A program made the translations under genes and the position numbers. From NCBI RefSeq assembly GCF_013359815.1, contig NZ_JABMCF010000036.1, positions 124,001 through 188,000 on the forward strand: DNA of 64,000 nt, read 5' to 3'. Shown here piece after piece: positions 18,654 through 26,164 of this stretch (the first letter of the stretch is position 1; every line of letters starts with the position of its first letter). This stretch comes from Curtobacterium flaccumfaciens (lineage in GTDB: Bacteria > Actinomycetota > Actinomycetes > Actinomycetales > Microbacteriaceae). Under the pieces are notes generated by a model. The model did not search any database and was not told the DNA's origin. It worked only from the letters and a program-made list of their open reading frames with translations.

Positions 18654-19270
18654 AGTCGTGCTCCTCCTGGGTTCGCGAGGCCCTCGTCCATGTCGCTGCG
18701 GTCGACGTGTCCGCCGGCCGCCCGGATCTCGTCGAGCGCCCGGGCGCTGCGCTCGACGTCGACGCCGGCCACCAGGTCCTCGTACACGGCGACGTCGAGG
18801 CCCGCGGCACGGGCGTCGAGCGCCGAGGCACGGACGCAGTGGTCGGTGGCGATGCCGACGACGTCGATCGTGTGCACGCGGCGCTCGGCGAGCACCTCGG
18901 CCAGCGGGACGCCCGCCTCGGTCCGGGCCTGGAACGCCGAGTAGTCCGGCGTGCCCTGCCCCTTGCGGACGTCGACGTCGATCAGTGCGGTGTCGAGATC
19001 GGGGTGGTAATCGGCGCCGGGCGTGCCGGCGACGCAGTGCACCGGCCACGTGTCGACGAAGTCGGGTCCGTCGGGTCCGGCGAAGTGTCCGCCGTTGTCG
19101 TCGTCGCCGTGGTGCCAGTCGCGGGACGCCACGATCAGGTCGTACTCGTCCCCGTGCCGACCGAGGAACGCGGTGATGCGCTTCGCGAGCGCCGCTCCCC
19201 CGGTGACCGCGAGCGCACCGCCCTCGGCGAAGTCGTTCTGGACGTCCACGACGAGCAGTGCTCTTGCCAT
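18650..19270 (-). CDS. pncA: Nicotinamidase
   Basis: It hydrolyses nicotinamide to nicotinate for NAD salvage. The 206-residue protein keeps the catalytic triad Asp9 (VVDVQNDF), Lys103 (DVRKGQGTP) and Cys145 (GIATDHCVRAS). Metal ligands are Asp51, His53 and a later His (SRDWHHGDDDNGGHF). The ATG at 19270 begins at the conserved strand MARALLVVDVQ; an upstream in-frame Met has no homology. It precedes the aldehyde dehydrogenase with a GTGA overlap and follows the dacB stop by 23 bp, all on the minus strand. Confidence 0.93.
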   Translation of the reverse strand: MARALLVVDVQNDFAEGGALAVTGGAALAKRITAFLGRHGDEYDLIVASRDWHHGDDDNGGHFAGPDGPDFVDTWPVHCVAGTPGADYHPDLDTALIDVDVRKGQGTPDYSAFQARTEAGVPLAEVLAERRVHTIDVVGIATDHCVRASALDARAAGLDVAVYEDLVAGVDVERSARALDEIRAAGGHVDRSDMDEGLANPGGARL

Positions 19271-19293
19271 GGGTCCATCCAACACCCGTCGGC

Positions 19294-20805
19294 TCAGGAG
19301 CCGGTGAGCTTGCTCCCGCACGAGTAGGTCGCGGCGGTCACCGCGTCGAGTGCCGGCAGTGCCGCTGTACGCGGCGATCCGATGGCGTAGAAGGCGAAGG
19401 TCAGCCGCGACCCGTCGGCGGCGTCGATGTAGCCGCCGAGGGTGTTGGCGCTGTCGATCCAGCCCGTCTTGGCGTGCACCTTGCCGCGAGCGACCGCGTT
19501 CGCGCCGGTGAACCGGCTGGCCAGGGTGCCGGACTGGCCGGACACCGGCAGGGCGTTCGCGAGCGTGCCGAGGCCCTTCGCGCCGGAGGCGACCTGCACC
19601 ATGAGGTGTGCGACGAACTCCGGCGACACGGCGTTCGAGGCGCTCTCGCCCGAGCCGTCCTTGATCACGATGCCGGCCGGGTCGAGGCCGTAGGAGCGCA
19701 GTGCCGACTGGTACACGGACGACAGCGACGCCGCCGAACCGTTCGAGCCTGACTCCTTCGAGGACACCCGGGCGAGCATCTCGGCCAGGGTGTTGTCCGA
19801 GTTCGGGATCATCTGCCCGATGAGCGTCGACACCGGCTGCGACGACACCGTGGCGATCGTCTCGGTGCCGGTGGTCGCCCGCTTGACGATCTGCGCGGAC
19901 CCGGCGCCGGCGACACCAGCGTTCGCCAGTGCCGTCCGGAAGGCGATGCCGGCGCGTCCGACCGGGTCCTCGGACCGGGGCGAGGTCGCCGCTGCGGGGT
20001 TCGCCCGGTCACCGTCGACCATGAGCGCCGTGACCTTCGGCTGGTACCCGATGGTGCGTTCGGACACCGGCCACGTAGGGTCCCAGGCGTCGGCGTCGCT
20101 CCAGTACGAGTCGTCGGTGACGATCGTGGTGACCGGGGTGTCGCCGACCTTCGCCTTCACCTGCTGCGCGAGCTGGGCGAGGGTCGGGGCGCCCGGGTAC
20201 ACCGTGCCGCCGCCGGCGGACAGTGTCGCGTCGCCGTGGCCGACCAGGGCGACGGTGTTCGCGGACTCCCGTGCGACGGTCGTCGGGATGCGGTGGTCGC
20301 CCCCGAGCACCGACAGCGCGGTCGCCGAGGTCAGGGTCTTCATGACGCTGCCGGTCTGGGCGGCCCGCTCGCCGTGCTTCGAGAACAGGACCTTGCCCGT
20401 CTTCGCGTCCATCACGTACCCCTCGAAGTCGCCGAGGCCGCTCGCCGACGCAGCCGTCGCGATCGAGCAGGCCCGGAGCGCGGACGGACCGGCGAGGTCG
20501 TCCGGCACCGCGCGGGCTTCGGGGGTCGGGGTGGGGGACGGCTTCGTGGTCGGGCGCTTCGTGGTGGTCGTCCGGTCCGGAGCCGAGGACGCGGTCCGGG
20601 TCGGGCTCGGCGCCGCAGCGGTCCGGGAGTCCGGGGTCGTGGCCGCCGCAACGGCGACGGCCCCACCGGAACCGACCACGAGCAGCGCCGCGAGACCACC
20701 GGCGATCCACGGGACCGGGCGTCGCGCGGCGGAGGCGCGCACCGCGGTGACGGCGGCGTGGAACCGCTCCGGGACGGAACGCGGGGTGGGCTGCTGCTCG
20801 GACAT
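19294..20805 (-). CDS. dacB: D-alanyl-D-alanine carboxypeptidase/endopeptidase (PBP4, peptidase S13)
   Basis: This is a cell-wall enzyme that trims or opens peptide cross-links. The 503-residue product has one membrane anchor (WIAGGLAALLVVGSGGAVAV, about 33-52), a Thr/Pro-rich spacer, and an S13 catalytic domain with Ser153-x-x-Lys156 (GSVMKT), the SxN motif in IPNSDNTLAE and the KTG motif in VHAKTGWID. Length is normal. TAGGAT lies 8 nt before the ATG at 20805 and there is no Shine-Dalgarno sequence, so the transcript is probably leaderless. Confidence 0.93.
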   Translation of the reverse strand: MSEQQPTPRSVPERFHAAVTAVRASAARRPVPWIAGGLAALLVVGSGGAVAVAAATTPDSRTAAAPSPTRTASSAPDRTTTTKRPTTKPSPTPTPEARAVPDDLAGPSALRACSIATAASASGLGDFEGYVMDAKTGKVLFSKHGERAAQTGSVMKTLTSATALSVLGGDHRIPTTVARESANTVALVGHGDATLSAGGGTVYPGAPTLAQLAQQVKAKVGDTPVTTIVTDDSYWSDADAWDPTWPVSERTIGYQPKVTALMVDGDRANPAAATSPRSEDPVGRAGIAFRTALANAGVAGAGSAQIVKRATTGTETIATVSSQPVSTLIGQMIPNSDNTLAEMLARVSSKESGSNGSAASLSSVYQSALRSYGLDPAGIVIKDGSGESASNAVSPEFVAHLMVQVASGAKGLGTLANALPVSGQSGTLASRFTGANAVARGKVHAKTGWIDSANTLGGYIDAADGSRLTFAFYAIGSPRTAALPALDAVTAATYSCGSKLTGS

Positions 20806-20878
20806 CGCGACCGATCCTACGGAACTGCGGCAGGAGCCTCCAGGCCGGATCCGGGATCCGTGGCGGACGGGAGCCGGA

Positions 20879-21874
20879 TCAGGGAGCCGTGACGGGACCG
20901 TCGGCCGGGTACCGGACCCCGACCTGGCGTCGTGCCTCGTCCAGCACCGCCATGATCGCGACGGTCTCGTCCGGGTCCATCGGGCCGCCGTCGTGGCGGC
21001 CCGACGTGATCATCGTCTCGAAGGCGCGGGCCTCGTGCGCGTACCCGGCGAGCTCCTCGCGGCCGTCGAACTCCTCGACGACGGCTCCGTCGCGATCGCG
21101 GATCCGCCAGGTGGTCGGCGTGTACCAGGTGGAGTCGAGGTCGATGCGGCCGGTCTCGCCGATGATCGACGCGGTGTTCGGGCTCCGCAGGTCCATCCCG
21201 AAGTGGATCATCGACTGCGCACCGCCCTCGTGCGTCATCACCAGGCCCATCTGCTCGTCGACGCCCTGCTCGCTCAGCGTCCCGGCTGCGACCAGCGCGG
21301 TCGGCACCCCGAGCACGTCCACCGCGAAGGACACCGGGTAGATCCCGAGGTCGAGCATCGCTCCCCCGCCGAGTGCCGGGTCGCGCAACCGGTGGCCGGG
21401 GTCCGTCGGGAGGGCCTGGTGGTGGGTCGCCTCGACCACCATCGGGCGGCCGATCCGTCCCTCGGCGACGATCTCGCGGATCATCGCCATCTGGGGCAGG
21501 AACCGGGTCCACATCGCCTCCATCACCGCGACGCCCGCCTGCCGAGCCGCGTCGACGACCGTCCTGGCCTCGGCCGCGGTCATCGTGAAGGCCTTCTCGA
21601 CCAGGACGTGCTTGCCCGCCCGGATCGCGAGCAGGGCGTCCTCGGCGTGCCGGACGTGCGGGGTCGCGACGTAGACCGCGTCGACGTCGTCGTCCGCCAC
21701 CAGGTCCTCGTAGGAACCGTGGGCCCGCTCGATGCCGAACTCGGCGGCGAAGGCCTCGGCGTGTTCCCGGGTGCGGCTGCCCACGGCCGTGAACACGATG
21801 CCGGCCGCGGTGCAGTCACCCACGAAGGACCGTGCGATGCCGCCTGTGCCGATGACTCCCCAGCGAACCGTCAT
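20879..21874 (-). CDS. Gfo/Idh/MocA family oxidoreductase
   Basis: The 331-residue protein has an N-terminal Rossmann fold (VRWGVIGTGGIARSFVGD) and the family motif VYVATPHVRHAEDALLAIRAGKHVLVEKAF (written here as overlapping parts VYVATPHVRHAED and GKHVLVEKAF), with the catalytic Lys in EKAF. The C-terminal domain is the GFO_IDH_MocA_C type (MLDLGIYPVSFAVDVLG). Substrates are usually sugars, inositols or dihydrodiols; none can be named. It stands alone between dacB and the BLUF gene, both on the same strand. Confidence 0.88.
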   Translation of the reverse strand: MTVRWGVIGTGGIARSFVGDCTAAGIVFTAVGSRTREHAEAFAAEFGIERAHGSYEDLVADDDVDAVYVATPHVRHAEDALLAIRAGKHVLVEKAFTMTAAEARTVVDAARQAGVAVMEAMWTRFLPQMAMIREIVAEGRIGRPMVVEATHHQALPTDPGHRLRDPALGGGAMLDLGIYPVSFAVDVLGVPTALVAAGTLSEQGVDEQMGLVMTHEGGAQSMIHFGMDLRSPNTASIIGETGRIDLDSTWYTPTTWRIRDRDGAVVEEFDGREELAGYAHEARAFETMITSGRHDGGPMDPDETVAIMAVLDEARRQVGVRYPADGPVTAP

Positions 21875-21974
21875 GGGTCCTGTCTACCAGCGTGGGGTGG
21901 GGTGTGGCGCGGCCCGCCGCGGTCGTCAGCGGGGTCCGCGTCGGGCGGTCAGCGGCGGTGCCCGCTTCGGGTCG

Positions 21975-22415
21975 TCAGCGGCGGTGCTTGCCGAGCGCGG
22001 CGTCCGGGGCGGCCATCGGGTGGTTCCGGAACCAGCGCAGGAGCTCACGGGCACGGCTCGTGTCGGCGCTCGCATCGCCCTCGGCGAGGAACGAGTCGAA
22101 GCCGTCGGGCAGGTCGGCTTCGGCCTCCCGGTGGAACGCCATCTTCCACTCGCCGAAACGCCGGGTGTGGATGCGCTCCTCGACGAGCAGGCCGACGTCG
22201 GTGTGCCGCGGGTCGTCGATGATGCGCTGGTACGTCTCGAGCACGGCCGCCTCGGGGCCCTCGAGCAGCTGCATGAACCGGCCGTCCTTGTAGACGAGCA
22301 GACCGGACAGGCCGGACGCGGTGTTGCGGACCCGTGCGTGCTCGAGCAGTGCGTCGAGCCGCTCCTGGTCGAACACCTCGTTCGCTGCGCTCATGTAGAC
22401 CAGGGACAGCAGCAT
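21975..22415 (-). CDS. BLUF-domain blue-light photoreceptor protein
   Basis: The 146-residue protein is essentially one BLUF domain (about 1-95) plus a short basic tail. BLUF proteins bind FAD and sense blue light through a hydrogen-bond switch. All key residues are present: Tyr7 (SLVYMS), Asn31 (RVRNTASGLSG), Gln49 (GRFMQLLEG), and Trp90 and Met92 (FGEWKMAF). It is therefore predicted to be photoactive. There is no output domain, so it must act by protein contact, as short BLUF proteins do. ATG at 22415. A perfect palindrome lies upstream at 22559. Confidence 0.9.
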   Translation of the reverse strand: MLLSLVYMSAANEVFDQERLDALLEHARVRNTASGLSGLLVYKDGRFMQLLEGPEAAVLETYQRIIDDPRHTDVGLLVEERIHTRRFGEWKMAFHREAEADLPDGFDSFLAEGDASADTSRARELLRWFRNHPMAAPDAALGKHRR

Positions 22416-22558
22416 GACGACCTCTCGGTGACGACGGAACGGGTTCGTGTCCCATCGTTGTCCGAGTGGCCCGGCAGGGGAATCCCCAGAACGGGGATCG
22501 TTCCCGCCCGCGCACCCGCGTCGAGGTTCGGGTCATCGACGCGAGCACACGGGTGTCG

Positions 22559-22570
22559 GGTCGTACGACC
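22559..22570. promoter_or_regulatory. 12-bp palindrome upstream of the BLUF gene
   Basis: GGTCGTACGACC is a perfect palindrome in the 189-bp gap between the GH16 stop and the BLUF start. It lies 144 bp before the BLUF ATG. It may be an operator; this is only a sequence observation. Confidence 0.3.
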
Positions 22571-22604
22571 GGACTGATTCGGAGCCCCCGTCCGGGGGGT
22601 TTGG

Positions 22605-23402
22605 TCACTCCGTGTCGTAGGTGCGGACCCAGTCGATCTGCACGTGCCCCGGGTCGCCCCAGTTGCCGATCTGGAACATGTAGCGATGCGGCGTGGTGGG
22701 CACGTTGCGCGGCACCGTGAACACGAGCTTGCCGTCGAGGTAGTACCGGATGATCTTCCCCGGCACCCACTCGGTCGTGTAGGTGTGCCAGTCGTTCCAG
22801 GACACCCGGGTGTTGTAGTGCTCGGTCCGCTTCTCGAGCCCCTGGAGCATCGAGTGGTGGAAGACGCGCGGTGAGCCGTTGAACTGCCCCTCCGGGTAGT
22901 TCAGCTCGCCGTCCGCCCAGGCGTTCGACGTCGGCCAGAGCATGACCGCGATCCCGTTGCCGTCGCCACCGGTCGCCCGCGCACGGATGCTGAAGGTGCC
23001 GCCGACGTGTGACCAGGCGCCGGTGGGCGTGCCGAACGTTCCGGCAGCGCCGTGCTCTCCGTCCATCGCGACGTCGAGGTAGCCGTCGTGGGCGCTGATG
23101 AGCTTGTCCGAGTAGTACTTGCCGCCCGTACCGTCGGGGTACGGCTGCCACGAGTTCCGGTACGTCTCGGCGAAGGGGCCGCCCGCTGCGGCGGGGGTGT
23201 CGAAGTCCTCGGAGAAGGTCAGCTCGCGGTCCGCGAGGTACGCGGGACCGGTCGCGGACGCCGTCGGGGTCGCGGACGGACCGGTGCTCGGCGACGAGGT
23301 CGATGCGGACGTGGCCCGGGACTCGGGCACGGCTGCCGCGGTGACCGCGAGGGCCCCGGCGGTGGCAGCGACCACGACGATGACCAGGACACGCTTCAGC
23401 AC
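22605..23402 (-). CDS. Secreted glycoside hydrolase family 16 protein
   Basis: The 265-residue product has a signal peptide (KRVLVIVVVAATAGALAVTA), a Ser/Thr/Ala-rich linker to about residue 55, and a GH16 concanavalin-like domain (ELTFSEDFDTP; GGTFSIRARATGGDGNG; DWHTYTTEWVPGKI; YYLDGKLVF). GH16 enzymes cut beta-1,3 or beta-1,4 glucans and galactans. The catalytic signature reads ELNYPE: nucleophile Glu166 and acid/base Glu171 are kept, but the usual middle Asp is Asn168. Activity may be altered. GTG start at 23402. Confidence 0.87.
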   Translation of the reverse strand: MLKRVLVIVVVAATAGALAVTAAAVPESRATSASTSSPSTGPSATPTASATGPAYLADRELTFSEDFDTPAAAGGPFAETYRNSWQPYPDGTGGKYYSDKLISAHDGYLDVAMDGEHGAAGTFGTPTGAWSHVGGTFSIRARATGGDGNGIAVMLWPTSNAWADGELNYPEGQFNGSPRVFHHSMLQGLEKRTEHYNTRVSWNDWHTYTTEWVPGKIIRYYLDGKLVFTVPRNVPTTPHRYMFQIGNWGDPGHVQIDWVRTYDTE

Positions 23403-23537
23403 GGCGTCACCGCCGGTGGAGCGCTGGGCTGGTGGTCGGTCATCGTGTCCCCCGTATCGCGGACAAGGCTAGCCCGCGGACGCGCCCGACGTCTGTCCCT
23501 CGGGCGAGGGACACGGGTTTCGTCCGGAATACGAAAA

Positions 23538-23574
23538 CCCCGGTCAGAGCCACTTCGAGTGGGCCTGACCGGGG
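23538..23574 (-). terminator. Rho-independent terminator of tRNA-Thr
   Basis: Arms CCCCGGTCAG and CTGACCGGGG enclose an inner CCACT/AGTGG stem. On the minus strand the hairpin is followed by TTTTCG. It sits 10 bp downstream of the tRNA gene. Confidence 0.8.
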
Positions 23575-23583
23575 TGTTCACGG

Positions 23584-23656
23584 AGCCGCCTGTCGGAATC
23601 GAACCGACGACCTATTCATTACGAGTGAATCGCTCTACCGACTGAGCTAAGGCGGC
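23584..23656 (-). tRNA. tRNA-Thr (anticodon CGT)
   Basis: A full cloverleaf can be drawn: acceptor GCCGCCT/AGGCGGC, D arm GCTC/GAGC, anticodon stem ATTCA/TGAAT with loop CTCGTAA, and T arm GTCGG/CCGAC with TTCGATT. The anticodon CGT reads ACG threonine codons. The discriminator base is T and CCA is not encoded. The gene lies 44 bp downstream of the TetR gene. Confidence 0.95.
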
Positions 23657-23700
23657 GCACACTCCATGTCCGGAGTGGCACGAGCAATGACTATACAGGT

Positions 23701-24336
23701 TCAGACGAGTGAACGCGAAACCAGCACGCCGAGCTCGGAGAAGGACCGTTCGAGCTCGTCGACCAGGTGTGTTCCGGCCTCGGAACCCGACCACTCCCAC
23801 CACGCGTGGCGCAGGGCGGCGAGGGCGACGATGGCCGCGAGACCCGCGCGCCGGCGGAGCGCCTCGGCGTCGGCGGCGAGCTCCGGGTCGGCGTGTTCGA
23901 GCCGGCGCGCGACGGCCGCCTGCAGCTCCGACTGGAACTCCTTCATCGACGCCATGCGACGGCTGAACAACTCCGGGTTCGCGCGGAGCACCTGCTGCCG
24001 CTCCTCGATGAGCCCGCGCTCCTCGATCAGTTCCCGCGTGGAGTGCACGAGCAGCGTGCCGATGTCGGCGAGCAGGTCTCCGCTCGGACCACCGTCGACG
24101 AACGCCTGCAACGCGGCGTCGTCGGGCAGCTGCGGGTCGTCCCCGAGGATCGCCTGCTCCTTGCTCGGGAAGTAGTTGAAGAACGTCCGGGGCGAGACGT
24201 CGGCCCGCCGGGAGATCTCGTCCACCGTGACCGCGCCGAGGCCGTCCTCGATGGCGATCCGGAGCGCAGCCTGCTGGATGGCGCGCCGGGTGGCGCGGCG
24301 CTTCCGTTCGCGCAGGCCGGGTTCAGCGTCGGGCAT
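23701..24336 (-). CDS. TetR family transcriptional regulator
   Basis: The 211-residue protein has the TetR HTH at about 10-55 (RRATRRAIQQAALRIAIEDG; VTVDEISRRADVSPRTFFNYFPSKEQAI) and a helical ligand-binding C-terminus without a specific signature. It starts 24 bp downstream of holB in the same orientation. There is no divergent target next to it, so its regulon is unknown. ATG at 24336. Confidence 0.88.
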   Translation of the reverse strand: MPDAEPGLRERKRRATRRAIQQAALRIAIEDGLGAVTVDEISRRADVSPRTFFNYFPSKEQAILGDDPQLPDDAALQAFVDGGPSGDLLADIGTLLVHSTRELIEERGLIEERQQVLRANPELFSRRMASMKEFQSELQAAVARRLEHADPELAADAEALRRRAGLAAIVALAALRHAWWEWSGSEAGTHLVDELERSFSELGVLVSRSLV

Positions 24337-24360
24337 GCCGTGATTGTCGCACGCCGTGCC

Positions 24361-25503
24361 TCAGCGGCGGGCGCGGGCGATGGTGACGAGCAGTGCTTCG
24401 AGCGCCAGGAGTGCCGCCACGTTCGCCGCGATGCGCTGGCGCGCCAGGGCCACGGCGTCGAGGACCTCGAGCGCGGCAGCGGGCGGTGTCGTCGGCAGCG
24501 CGTGTTCGAGCTGGTCCTGCATGGCCAGGTTGACCGGTTCCGCGGGGGCTCCGAGCCCCAGCAGGAGCAGGTCGCGGTACAGGGACGAGACGTCGACCAG
24601 GATCCGGTCGAGCCCGTCGCGCAGGCTCCGGGTCGCCCGGCGCTTCTGGTCGTCCTCGAGGGCGCGGAGCTGCGACCGGAGCGCCGGCGGGATCGTCCCG
24701 CCGGGTTCGACCCCGAGCGAGCGCAGGGCCGCGTCGCGCTCTTCGGAGTCGCGCTGCTCGGTGATGGACTTCGCGTCTTCGTCGGCGACGGCGAGGAGCT
24801 CGGCGGCCGCCATGACGGCGTCACCAACGCTCCGCACACCGAGCACGGTCGTCAGGGTCCGGCGGCGACGGTCACGGGCCGGCTCGCTCGTGGCGAGACG
24901 CTGCGCCATGCCGATGTGGCTCTGCGCCTGGCGAGCAGCATCCATCGCGAGGGCACGGTCGACACCGGTCCGGGCGACGAGCAGGTCGGCGACGGACTCG
25001 ATGCCGGGCACGCGCAGGCGGACAGAGCGGACGCGCGACCGGATCGTCGGCAGCAGGTCGGCCTCACTCGGAGCACAGAGGATCCACACCGTGCGCTCCG
25101 GGGGTTCCTCGAGCGCCTTGAGCAGCAGGTTCGAGGTGCGCTCGGTCATGCGGTCGGCGTCTTCGATGATGACGACGCGGTACCGCCCGACCGATGGCGA
25201 GTAGTACGACGACGTGACGAGCTGCCGGATCTCGTCGATCGTGATGATCACGCGTTGGGTCGTGAGCACCGAGACGTCGGGGTGGGTCTTCGCGGTGATC
25301 TGCCGCAGGGTGTGGTCGTCGTCGGGGCCGTTGCCCACGAGCGCCGCGGCGAAGGCGGTCGCCACGTTCGACCGACCCGATCCGGGCGGGCCGGTGATGA
25401 GCCACGAGTGCGTCATTCCGCCGGTGCCGTCGGTGGACTCGGCTGCGTTGCGCAGCGACGCGACCGCTTCTTCCTGCCCGGTCAGGCCGTCCCACACGCT
25501 CAC
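24361..25503 (-). CDS. holB: DNA polymerase III subunit delta'
   Basis: It is part of the clamp loader that places the beta clamp on DNA together with DnaX (52002-54845). The 380-residue protein shows the family start VWDGLTGQEEAVASLRNA, a degenerate P-loop GPPGSGRSN in which the ATP-binding Lys is Arg (expected, since delta' does not hydrolyse ATP), and VVIIEDADRMTERTSNLLLKALEEPP. The GTG start at 25503 lies 25 bp after the tmk stop. The topA-tmk-holB order is conserved in actinobacteria. Confidence 0.94.
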   Translation of the reverse strand: MSVWDGLTGQEEAVASLRNAAESTDGTGGMTHSWLITGPPGSGRSNVATAFAAALVGNGPDDDHTLRQITAKTHPDVSVLTTQRVIITIDEIRQLVTSSYYSPSVGRYRVVIIEDADRMTERTSNLLLKALEEPPERTVWILCAPSEADLLPTIRSRVRSVRLRVPGIESVADLLVARTGVDRALAMDAARQAQSHIGMAQRLATSEPARDRRRRTLTTVLGVRSVGDAVMAAAELLAVADEDAKSITEQRDSEERDAALRSLGVEPGGTIPPALRSQLRALEDDQKRRATRSLRDGLDRILVDVSSLYRDLLLLGLGAPAEPVNLAMQDQLEHALPTTPPAAALEVLDAVALARQRIAANVAALLALEALLVTIARARR

Positions 25504-25528
25504 GGGACCATCCTGTCAGTGACCACCG

Positions 25529-26164
25529 TCATGCCGGGTCGATCCCGACGAGCGGGGCGACCGCTCGACGGACCGCGTCCTGCACGGTGTCGGTCGGGGC
25601 TGAGGCGTCGACCACCAGGAAGCGCGCCGGCTCGGCCTCGGCCATCGCGAGGAAGGCCTGACGGACGGACTCGTGGAACGCCGCAGCCTCGGACTCGAGA
25701 CGGTCGAAGGTGTCGCCCCGCGCCGCGGCCACCCGGGCGCGTCCGACGGTGACGTCGAGGTCGAGCAGGATGGTGAGGTCCGGTGCCAGACCGTCCGCTG
25801 CCCACTCCGAGACGGACCGGACCTGCTCGGGACCGAGGCCGCGCGCGACGCCCTGGTAGGCGACGGACGAGTCGATGTAGCGGTCCTGCAGGACGACCTC
25901 ACCGCGTGCGATCGCCGGACGGACGACCGTCTCGACGTGCTGGGCTCGGTCGGCCGCGTACAGCAGCGCCTCGGCCCGGGGCGCGACGTGGCCCCGCTCG
26001 TGCAGGACCATCTGCCGGATCTGGACGCCGAGGTCGGTGCCGCCGGGCTCGCGGGTGCGGACCACGGTCCGACCGTGCGCACCGAGCCACGCCGAGAGCT
26101 GCTCCGCCTGGGTCGTCTTGCCCGCGCCGTCGCCGCCCTCGAGCGTGATGAAGCAACCGGTCAC
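25529..26164 (-). CDS. tmk: Thymidylate kinase
   Basis: It phosphorylates dTMP to dTDP. The 211-residue protein has P-loop EGGDGAGKTT (residues 9-18), the DRY-type motif LQDRYIDSSVAYQG and the lid region RVAAARGDTFDR. The GTG start at 26164 overlaps the topA stop by 4 nt. A cell with both tmk and tdk (42144-42770) can make dTTP by the salvage route. Confidence 0.95.
   Translation of the reverse strand: MTGCFITLEGGDGAGKTTQAEQLSAWLGAHGRTVVRTREPGGTDLGVQIRQMVLHERGHVAPRAEALLYAADRAQHVETVVRPAIARGEVVLQDRYIDSSVAYQGVARGLGPEQVRSVSEWAADGLAPDLTILLDLDVTVGRARVAAARGDTFDRLESEAAAFHESVRQAFLAMAEAEPARFLVVDASAPTDTVQDAVRRAVAPLVGIDPA

Noticed and set aside
22577..22600. CCCCCGTCCGGGGGG followed by TTT as a plus-strand terminator
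   Set aside because: No plus-strand gene ends nearby and the stem is only about 5 bp.
24493..25503. Loss of function in HolB because the P-loop Lys is Arg
   Set aside because: Delta' subunits of clamp loaders commonly lack a working ATP site, so this is expected.
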